Below, one piece after another: positions 1-4,507 of a DNA stretch of 5,846 nucleotides. The position numbers and the translations under genes were made by a program. The stretch covers positions 1-5,846 of the forward strand of contig JAUYPY010000004.1 of the NCBI GenBank assembly GCA_030697445.1, in the 5' to 3' direction. Below the pieces are notes generated by a model that was not told where the DNA came from, did no database searches, and saw only the letters and a list, made by a program, of their open reading frames with translations. Source of the DNA: a bacterium. GTDB lineage: Bacteria > Patescibacteriota > Minisyncoccia > Phycocordibacterales > UBA10002. Each line of letters opens with the position of its first letter. Positions within the stretch are counted from its first letter, which is position 1.

Positions 1-340
1 CCTTATGCGGAAGAAACGGTTTTGGTATAGCCGCATCCGCTCCGACCTCTTTTGCGGCGGCAATGAGGTCGTCATCAGTACTGAGCGTTCCGCTCATGTA
101 AATGATTTTCTTGCCCGGATATGTACTACGGCATTGTTTGATGAATTCTGGTCCTTCCATATTTGGCATCTCTTTGTCGGTGAAGATCAAGGAAATGCTT
201 ATGTCTTGTTCAAGACAAAAGAGTCCTTCCAATCCATCACCGGCGTAACACACGGGCGGATACCCAAATGTTTGCAAAAATGTTCCAAGCAGTTCTGCGA
301 GCACGCGGTCATCATCAACAATCAAGATCTTTTTCGGCAT
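1..340 (-). CDS. Response regulator receiver domain protein, C-terminus beyond the window
   Basis: The minus strand from the ATG at 340 encodes 113 residues of a CheY-like receiver domain with no stop before the edge. It starts MPKKILIVDDD, giving the acidic Mg-binding cluster D9-D11. The phosphoacceptor is D55 (in FTDKEMPNMEG), the switch Ser is S83 (YMSG), and the conserved Lys is K107 (IPKPF). All receiver signature residues are present, so phosphotransfer from a histidine kinase is expected. No kinase gene lies in the window. The visible part is almost one whole receiver domain. Whether an output domain follows cannot be seen, so it may be a stand-alone regulator or a DNA-binding one. It diverges from uvrC across 63 bp. 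No clear Shine-Dalgarno precedes the start. The identification is firm; the cellular role is unknown. Confidence 0.93.
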   Translation of the reverse strand, partial: MPKKILIVDDDRVLAELLGTFLQTFGYPPVCYAGDGLEGLFCLEQDISISLIFTDKEMPNMEGPEFIKQCRSTYPGKKIIYMSGTLSTDDDLIAAAKEVGADAAIPKPFLPHK

Positions 341-403
341 TTTTATCTTTCTACAACCAACAGTAGGTTGCTATTTTCTGTAGCAGAGCATAGCATAGCA
401 CAT
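341..403. promoter_or_regulatory. Divergent intergenic region between response regulator and uvrC, with a small dyad
   Basis: This 63-bp gap must hold the start signals of both divergent genes. It contains the dyad CAACC (354-358), seven bases, GGTTG (366-370). On the plus strand TAGCAT (391-396) lies seven bases before the uvrC ATG and is a weak -10 candidate. This spacing matches better-supported promoters elsewhere in the window. On the minus strand TAGAAA lies seven bases before the regulator ATG, also a weak match. Neither gene has a recognisable Shine-Dalgarno. The dyad could be an operator, but its arms are only five bases and may be chance. Confidence 0.35.
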
Positions 404-1633
404 ATGAATCGTCAAGCGTTACAAAAAAAGAAATTGCCGGGCGCACCCGGCGTGTATTTTTTCCTCGGGCGCAACAAAAAAGTTCTTTATATAGGGCGCG
501 CGACTTCACTCCGGAACCGCGTGCGAAGCTATTTTGATTCCGCTCTGAGAGACAAGAGAAGTCCGTGGATTGAGAAGATGATGCGCGAAGCGCGCGGTAT
601 TGATTTTAAGAAAACCGATTCTGTATTGGAGGCAATTTTGCTTGAAGCGGATTTAATTAAAAGATTCAAACCGCCCTACAATACCGAACTCAAAGACGAC
701 AAGAGTTTTAATTGTATCGTCATTACAGACGAGGAATTTCCGCGCGTTTTGCTTGTTCGCAGTGGTACGCTCCGCGCTTCCTCAACATCCGATGTTGGGG
801 ACTTTAAACATCGGATGTTTTCCGCGCGGAGCGTGTTTGGGCCATTCCCAAACAGCTCACACCTTAAAACCGCACTCAAAATCATCCGCAAAATCTTCCC
901 GTTTCGCGATTCTTGTAATCCTTATTCAAGTATTTTGCAAAATAACGGAATAACAAGACCTTGTTTTAATCGACAAATCGGGCTCTGCCCGGGAGTTTGC
1001 ACAGGCGAAATAACGGTAAAAGAATATTGTGCTCACATAAAACGCCTTGCACTATTCCTTGCTGGGAAAAAAGCGCGGATTCAAAAAGCAATTGAACGGG
1101 AAATGCGCGCCGCGGCAAAACGGCAGGAATTTGAAAAAGCGGGGGAGCTGAAGCGGCAGCTTTTTGCATTGAAGCACATTCAAGATGTTGCGCTCATCGC
1201 AACTTCCAACAACCAACTTCCAACAACCAACTTGAGGATTGAGGCCTACGACCTCTCTCACTTCGGCGGCAAAAATATCGTTGGCGCAATGGCGGTTGTG
1301 GAAAATGGTGAGGCAGAACCGAGCGAGTACAGGATGTTTAAATTGCGCACGGTGAAGACGCAAAACGAAGTTGCTGGTTTACGGGAAATAATCCGCCGCC
1401 GTTTGAATCACGCGGAATGGCCTTTCCCACAACTGATTGTCGTTGACGGCAACGAGGTTCAAAAAAAAGCGGCAGAAAAAGTAATCGCAGAGGCCGGTCA
1501 TCGGATTCCGGTCGTTGCGGTAGTCAAAGATGAACGCCATCGCCCACGAGAGAAACTTTCACCTGAGATACTTCTCGCCAACGCCGAAGCGCACCGTTTT
1601 GCGCTCAAATTCCAAAAAAAGCAGCGTAAGTAA
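404..1633 (+). CDS. uvrC: UvrC-type excinuclease subunit, short form (409 aa)
   Basis: UvrC makes the two incisions of nucleotide excision repair beside a UvrB-marked lesion. An N-terminal GIY-YIG nuclease (about 13-95) shows GVY at 16-18, YIG at 29-31, R39, E76 and N93 (PPYN). Four cysteines C171, C187, C195 and C199 match the spacing of the UvrC iron-sulfur cluster ligands (X7 and X3 for the last two gaps). A UVR-like helical segment for UvrB contact covers about 222-260. An RNase H-like nuclease follows (about 277-405) with D283 (YDLSH), D348 and H397 (EAHRFA), the DDH triad of the 5' incision. The protein ends 12 residues after H397, so the C-terminal HhH region is absent. Most of the usual stretch between UVR and the RNase H fold is also missing; E. 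coli UvrC has about 610 residues. The ATG at 404 was chosen because family homology begins there; upstream the frame is open but antisense to the regulator gene. Residues about 122-144 come from a palindromic insertion. Confidence 0.93.
   Translation: MNRQALQKKKLPGAPGVYFFLGRNKKVLYIGRATSLRNRVRSYFDSALRDKRSPWIEKMMREARGIDFKKTDSVLEAILLEADLIKRFKPPYNTELKDDKSFNCIVITDEEFPRVLLVRSGTLRASSTSDVGDFKHRMFSARSVFGPFPNSSHLKTALKIIRKIFPFRDSCNPYSSILQNNGITRPCFNRQIGLCPGVCTGEITVKEYCAHIKRLALFLAGKKARIQKAIEREMRAAAKRQEFEKAGELKRQLFALKHIQDVALIATSNNQLPTTNLRIEAYDLSHFGGKNIVGAMAVVENGEAEPSEYRMFKLRTVKTQNEVAGLREIIRRRLNHAEWPFPQLIVVDGNEVQKKAAEKVIAEAGHRIPVVAVVKDERHRPREKLSPEILLANAEAHRFALKFQKKQRK
767..834. repeat. 68-bp two-part palindromic element inside uvrC
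   Basis: Outer arms ACGCTCCGCGC (767-777) and GCGCGGAGCGT (824-834) are perfect 11-base complements. Inner arms AACATCCGATGTT (784-796) and AACATCGGATGTT (807-819) are perfect 13-base complements. They are separated by a ten-base loop GGGGACTTTA and by short unpaired bulges (TTCCTC and TTCC). Each inner arm is itself a palindrome around one central base, so the two are also near-identical direct repeats. The element stays in frame and adds about 15 residues between the PRVLLVR strand and the FGPFPN motif, where E. coli UvrC has only about eight. It resembles in concept the palindromic elements of Rickettsia that insert in frame into genes. Its membership in a repeat family is inferred. Confidence 0.85.
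1201..1233 (+). repeat. 14-bp tandem repeat (2.4 copies) in the uvrC linker
   Basis: The unit AACTTCCAACAACC occurs at 1201-1214 and 1215-1228, followed by a partial AACTT to 1233. The copies are identical. Because 14 is not a multiple of three, each copy is read in a different frame, together giving a polar linker of Thr, Ser, Asn, Gln, Leu and Pro (about residues 267-276). It lies exactly between the UvrB-binding helices and the RNase H-like domain. A gain or loss of a single unit would shift the frame. Confidence 0.9.
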
Positions 1634-1660
1634 TTTCCACAATTGCGCGCGGGTTGTGAT

Positions 1661-1669
1661 TGGTATAAA
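1661..1669 (+). promoter_or_regulatory. Extended -10 promoter for the HtrA-like gene
   Basis: TGG followed by TATAAA (1664-1669) fits the extended -10 pattern TGnTATAAT. An overlapping TAAAAT (1666-1671) is an alternative. The ATG at 1679 lies nine or seven bases downstream, so transcription should start at or within a few bases of the start codon. No convincing -35 is visible. A leaderless or near-leaderless mRNA is inferred. Confidence 0.6.
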
Positions 1670-1678
1670 ATAAATGAG

Positions 1679-2530
1679 ATGGAAAATCTAACCAAGCAAC
1701 AACTTACCCTCCTAGCGCTTCTACTTTCGTTCGTCACATCCATTGCGACGGGCATCGTCACGGTGTCGCTTATGGAACGTGCGCCGAAAGCGGTGACGCA
1801 GACCATCAACCGCATAATTGAAAAAACGGTGGAGCGCGTAGTGCCTGCGGAAAATCAGAAGGCGTCGATTGTCACCAAAGAAACAGTGGTCGTGCGCTCC
1901 GACGACCTCGCCGTTGCTGCGATTGAAAAAAATGCGAAGAGCATCGTGCGCGTGAAGCGCGTGGAAGGGGTAGGCGACAAGCGCAACGAAGTGCTCGTTG
2001 GGCTCGGGCTCGTTGTGTCAAAAGACGGGCTTATTGCTGCAGACTCGGGGGTGTTGGATCGGCAGTTTGACGCGTACGGAAGCGCCATACCGCGAAGCTT
2101 CCTCGCTTCGCTTCCTGGCGGAACGGTTGCGGAGCTAAAGTTTATCGGCACCGATGAAGAAAGCGGCATCGCGCTTTTCTCCGCTGCCGCCCAAGCAGGT
2201 TCGACTTTGGATGTAACTCCAGCGGAGTTTGGCGACGCAGACAAAATGAAGCTCGGTCAGACCGTCATCTCGCTTGGCGGAGAAAAGGATAACGCTGTGG
2301 CGACCGGCATTGTTGCCAATCTTGCACAAAGAGAAACTCCGGACAAATCCGTAACCGCGATTTACACCGACCGTGATGCCGCTTCGGCGCTCTCGGGCAC
2401 CGTGCTTGTTAACTTGACGGGCGAGGTAGTTGGTATAAACGCCGGTTCGTTCCGTTTTGAGAAAAACCGCTACCTTCCGGGAACGCTCTTGAAATCGGCT
2501 GTGGAAAGTATAAAATCCGCTTCGCGGTAA
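1679..2530 (+). CDS. Membrane-anchored HtrA/trypsin-like protein with degenerate catalytic triad
   Basis: The 283-residue product has one N-terminal membrane segment (about 8-31), then a charged, probably helical stalk (about 33-60), then a trypsin-like fold (about 78-255) outside the membrane. Family landmarks align with DegP. VGLGLVVSKDGLIAADSGVL corresponds to the strand carrying the NHVV histidine, but has G124 at the His position. GTDEESGIALF corresponds to DPxSDIAL, with G163 for Asp. DAASALSGTVLVNLTGEVVGIN corresponds to the GNSGG region and keeps Ser as S239, though the oxyanion-hole glycines are changed. It is therefore probably not an active serine protease and may bind peptides or act as a scaffold. 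No PDZ domain follows. The ATG at 1679 was preferred over a TTG at 1643 because it lies just after a -10 box and begins directly before the membrane segment. The fold is fairly sure, the function unknown. Confidence 0.8.
   Translation: MENLTKQQLTLLALLLSFVTSIATGIVTVSLMERAPKAVTQTINRIIEKTVERVVPAENQKASIVTKETVVVRSDDLAVAAIEKNAKSIVRVKRVEGVGDKRNEVLVGLGLVVSKDGLIAADSGVLDRQFDAYGSAIPRSFLASLPGGTVAELKFIGTDEESGIALFSAAAQAGSTLDVTPAEFGDADKMKLGQTVISLGGEKDNAVATGIVANLAQRETPDKSVTAIYTDRDAASALSGTVLVNLTGEVVGINAGSFRFEKNRYLPGTLLKSAVESIKSASR
2092..2111. repeat. Perfect 7-bp hairpin within the HtrA-like gene
   Basis: GCGAAGC (2092-2098), loop TTCCTC, GCTTCGC (2105-2111). It encodes part of PRSFLASLPGG, in a segment that looks longer than the matching loop of DegP. 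The loop plus neighbouring bases share the octamer GCTTCCTC with the palindrome inside uvrC. It could be a remnant of a short palindromic insert, or chance. Confidence 0.5.
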
Positions 2531-2541
2531 CCAAAACGGGC

Positions 2542-2552
2542 TATAGTATAAA
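2542..2552 (+). promoter_or_regulatory. Overlapping -10 boxes upstream of the DUF45 peptidase gene
   Basis: TATAGT (2542-2547) overlaps TATAAA (2547-2552). Transcription would start near 2554-2560. That leaves about 50 bases of leader before the peptidase ATG at 2612, unlike the near-leaderless genes nearby. No good -35 is seen. The perfect 7-base inverted repeat CGGGCTA (2537-2543) and TAGCCCG (2600-2606) encloses the start region. Confidence 0.5.
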
Positions 2553-2562
2553 AGCAGTATAC

Positions 2563-2611
2563 ATGCATGGGGTGCATGAGGCCCCGGAGCATTACCGGGT
2601 AGCCCGACAAA
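2563..2611 (+). promoter_or_regulatory. Possible structured leader of the DUF45 peptidase mRNA
   Basis: Two hairpins can form together: ATGCA (2563-2567) with TGCAT (2573-2577), and CCCGG (2583-2587) with CCGGG (2595-2599) around an AGCATTA loop. A third, GGGG (2569-2572) with CCCC (2582-2585), excludes both. Mutually exclusive stems suggest a switchable leader. No known riboswitch class was recognised. Stems are short, so this is suggestive only. Confidence 0.35.
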
Positions 2612-2622
2612 ATGCAGTATGA
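2563..2622 (+). CDS. Possible 19-codon upstream ORF overlapping the DUF45 start
   Basis: ATG at 2563, ten bases after the TATAAA box, opens a frame encoding MHGVHEAPEHYRVARQNAV and ending at TGA 2620-2622. The stop overlaps the peptidase gene, whose ATG is at 2612 in another frame. Its start lies close to the expected transcription start, as for other genes here, and the peptidase lacks a Shine-Dalgarno. Translational coupling through this short ORF is possible. No family was recognised and the ORF may be spurious. Confidence 0.25.
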   Translation: MHGVHEAPEHYRVARQNAV

Positions 2623-3178
2623 AATTGAGACGGATGCTGGAGTGTTTGCGTATACGCTGCGGAGAACGGCGCGGGTACGGCGGCTCTCTATCGTCGTGCG
2701 CGCTGGCGGAGAGATTGTGGTAACCGCGCCCGCGCAGATTTCAGAAAATGCGATTGAGGTCTTCTTTAAAAAAAGCGCGCGCCGCATTGCGCGCGCGGTT
2801 TCGTATTTTTCACAAGTGTCAAAGCCGGTGCCGCTTCCTGCCGCCACAGAACCGGAGCGGCGCGCGCTTGAAGAAAAAATCCGCCCCGCACTCGCGCGCG
2901 CCGCGGAATTACTTCGCATACCAACCCCGTTGTTTAAAGTACGGACCATGCGTAGCCGATTTGGCAGTTGTTCTGCGCGCGGTGCGCTTGCATTCAGCGA
3001 TACGCTCCGCGCACTTCCAAATGAACTCTTTGAATACATCGTCGTACACGAAGCAGCTCACTGCGTAGAACACAATCACTCACCAGCGTTTTGGGCGCTC
3101 GTTGAGCAGATTATTCCCGATTGGCGCGCCCGCCGCGCGGCGCTGAAGAAATATAATTTCGTTATCCACCGTTTATGA
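2612..3178 (+). CDS. YgjP/DUF45-like zinc metallopeptidase
   Basis: The 188-residue product has the layout of the YgjP-like metallopeptidase family (DUF45). An N-terminal beta-rich part (about 1-45) carries ARVRRLSIVVRAGGEIVVTAP, followed by a helical middle (about 46-100). The family motif MRSRFGSCSARGALAFSDTL lies at 113-132. The zinc site is HEAAH (146-150) with E147 as the catalytic base, and NHSPAFW (155-161) supplies the third ligand H156. The end WALVEQIIPDWRARRAALKK is typical, so the protein is full length. No signal peptide or membrane segment is present, so it is cytoplasmic. The physiological substrate is unclear for this family. It is the only complete gene among the main ones that ends in TGA. 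The start at 2612 fits the usual family N-terminus but has no Shine-Dalgarno. Confidence 0.9.
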   Translation: MQYEIETDAGVFAYTLRRTARVRRLSIVVRAGGEIVVTAPAQISENAIEVFFKKSARRIARAVSYFSQVSKPVPLPAATEPERRALEEKIRPALARAAELLRIPTPLFKVRTMRSRFGSCSARGALAFSDTLRALPNELFEYIVVHEAAHCVEHNHSPAFWALVEQIIPDWRARRAALKKYNFVIHRL

Positions 3179-3198
3179 AGGCGCGTAAATCAGTGGGA

Positions 3199-3207
3199 TG
3201 ATATACT
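3199..3207 (+). promoter_or_regulatory. Extended -10 promoter for the 26-residue peptide
   Basis: TGA followed by TATACT (3202-3207) is a good extended -10 element. The ATG at 3215 begins eight bases after its last base, so the mRNA should be leaderless or have a one- or two-base leader. No -35 is evident. It gives the small ORF its own start signal, independent of the upstream peptidase gene. Confidence 0.6.
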
Positions 3208-3214
3208 AAACTGT

Positions 3215-3295
3215 ATGAATAAAAAACTAACTACAGGCATCGCGGTTGTTGTGGCGGTTGCCGCGGCGTTTGTGTTCTTTAATTACTTCGCGTAA
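3215..3295 (+). CDS. 26-residue single-span membrane peptide
   Basis: The ORF encodes MNKKLTTGIAVVVAVAAAFV followed by FFNYFA, then TAA and at once TAG. A positive N-terminus (K3, K4) precedes an unbroken hydrophobic stretch (about 7-23), so it should insert as one membrane helix with its N-terminus inside. It has its own extended -10 promoter and sits in the 128-bp gap between the peptidase gene and the convergent MFS gene. No family was recognised. It may be a genuine small membrane protein, or the anchor left from a longer protein whose soluble part was lost. No cleavage site followed by mature protein exists, so it is not an ordinary secreted protein. Confidence 0.5.
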   Translation: MNKKLTTGIAVVVAVAAAFVFFNYFA

Positions 3296-3306
3296 TAGAT
3301 ATCGCA

Positions 3307-4473
3307 CTACTTCGTATCTTTGAGCGGAATCGTAAATACGAGTCCGGCGAGTACGATTACCGCGAGCGCGAGGAAAAGATGCGCGAGCGAGATGAACGAG
3401 AGCATAAGCGCCGCGAACGCTGGCGCAACGACATACGCCGACGGGCGCACTGCGCGGAAGAAAGCAACGACATCCGCATCGCCCACGCTTATCTTCTTGA
3501 AAAAGTAGGTCTCGCTCATCACTTCTATCATTGAGGCGCCAACACGGGTAGCAAAGAGAACTGAAGTCCACAGAATAAATGAGGGCTCGCGTAGAAACGC
3601 AATCAGGGCCGTCGCAACTGCCGTTATCACAAACCCCGCCGCGAGAAATTCTTTTTCGCCGAGCCATCGGTCGGCAATACGCCCAAGCGGTCCTTCCAAC
3701 AGAAGGAACGGCAAGAGCATAATGGAAAACATAATGCCGATGTCTTGCCAGCCGAAGCCGATATAGTCGTGCAGGTAAAGCGGAGTGTAGATGACCATCA
3801 GTGCGAAGAAAAATTGCAGGATGAATGATGCGCCGAAAATAAGTCGAATGTTGCGCTTCCGTAGAATCGCGCGGAGCGTTGCGAAAAACGGCAGTGCTTT
3901 GTATTCTGGGTCTTCAAATCCTTTAAAGAATTTTCTGAAAATGACAAACGCAACAATGAGGAATATGAGCGAGATAAGGTAGATGCGCCAATAGTCGCCG
4001 TTTTTAAGTGCGAGCCCTGCAATCGCCGGCGCGGCAATCCACCCGAGATTTGCAACAGTAAGATAATTGCCGCGCAGCGTCCCCGTGCGGCTATTTTTTG
4101 AAAAGCTTTCCAAAAGCAAATCAAAATCAAATGCAATTAAAGATATAGTGATGAAGTTTACGGCGAATGCGGCGACAATCGCGTACGGGTGTTTCAGTGC
4201 GGCGAGTCCGATGGTTGCAAGAAAGTCTAGCGCCATCAAGGTGAGCGTCAGGTCGTAATCGCCGCGTTTTTTAAGCAGCGAGCCAATGAAGAAAAACGCA
4301 ATGAGCGTCAAGACGGACGCCCCCGCGTACACCAAGCCGACCGAACTCTCGCCTATTTTGCCGGATAGGAATGTGGAAGTAATATACGCGGGGGATGCGA
4401 CATGGAGCGTGAACACGAACGCGAGGAGATAAAAAGGAAAAAACGCGCCCGCTTTTTTCACTATATTCTGCAT
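3307..4473 (-). CDS. Major facilitator superfamily (MFS) transporter
   Basis: The 388-residue product has about 12 hydrophobic helices in two sets of six: roughly 10-30, 43-66, 74-93, 97-118, 135-155, 162-182, then 209-231, 242-260, 275-294, 297-316, 336-358 and 361-384. A charged cytoplasmic loop (about 183-208, FEDPEY and RKRN) joins the halves. GPLGRIADRWLG (261-272) is the loop motif A of MFS carriers between helices 8 and 9; the equivalent loop between helices 2 and 3 is GSLLKKRGD. Substrate cannot be told from sequence. Helix 4 has the acidic run FDFDLLLE, unusual for a membrane segment, and could hold coupling residues. The ATG at 4473 was chosen because an extended -10 box lies six bases upstream; earlier in-frame codons fall inside ddl. 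It converges on the small peptide gene, ending 11 bp from its stop, and no clear terminator separates them. Confidence 0.88.
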   Translation of the reverse strand: MQNIVKKAGAFFPFYLLAFVFTLHVASPAYITSTFLSGKIGESSVGLVYAGASVLTLIAFFFIGSLLKKRGDYDLTLTLMALDFLATIGLAALKHPYAIVAAFAVNFITISLIAFDFDLLLESFSKNSRTGTLRGNYLTVANLGWIAAPAIAGLALKNGDYWRIYLISLIFLIVAFVIFRKFFKGFEDPEYKALPFFATLRAILRKRNIRLIFGASFILQFFFALMVIYTPLYLHDYIGFGWQDIGIMFSIMLLPFLLLEGPLGRIADRWLGEKEFLAAGFVITAVATALIAFLREPSFILWTSVLFATRVGASMIEVMSETYFFKKISVGDADVVAFFRAVRPSAYVVAPAFAALMLSFISLAHLFLALAVIVLAGLVFTIPLKDTK

Positions 4474-4479
4474 GTATGT

Positions 4480-4488
4480 ATTGTAGCA
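4480..4488 (-). promoter_or_regulatory. Extended -10 promoter for the MFS gene (minus strand)
   Basis: On the minus strand TGC followed by TACAAT (4485 to 4480) is an extended -10 element, and exactly six bases (ACATAC) separate it from the ATG at 4473. Transcription should therefore start at or next to the A of the start codon. It stands back to back with the ddl -10 box, only ten bases away. Confidence 0.7.
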
Positions 4489-4495
4489 TCCGTTG

Positions 4496-4501
4496 TATAA
4501 T
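4496..4501 (+). promoter_or_regulatory. Consensus -10 box for ddl
   Basis: TATAAT is a perfect -10 hexamer. Six bases (GCGGTT) separate it from the ddl ATG at 4508, the same spacing as the divergent MFS promoter. No -35 is visible, and its place would lie at the MFS start codon. A leaderless ddl mRNA is inferred, since six bases leave no room for a Shine-Dalgarno. Confidence 0.7.
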
Positions 4502-4507
4502 GCGGTT

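Noticed and set aside
5..403. Open frame upstream of uvrC that could add 133 N-terminal residues
   Set aside because: It is antisense to a clear response-regulator receiver domain, and UvrC homology starts just after the ATG at 404.
1637..1658. CACAA...TTGTG dyad after uvrC as a terminator
   Set aside because: The arms are only five bases, there is no T run, and it overlaps the promoter region of the next gene; it is likely chance.
1643..1678. TTG start adding 12 residues to the HtrA-like protein
   Set aside because: The codons cover the TATAAA promoter box, and the ATG at 1679 leads directly into the membrane segment.
2470..3039. 189-codon minus-strand ORF opposite the DUF45 gene
   Set aside because: Ser/Arg/Ala-rich composition typical of an antisense shadow; the plus strand has a clear HEAAH peptidase.
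4493..4507. TTG start for ddl
   Set aside because: It overlaps the perfect TATAAT box, and the ATG at 4508 fits the family N-terminus.
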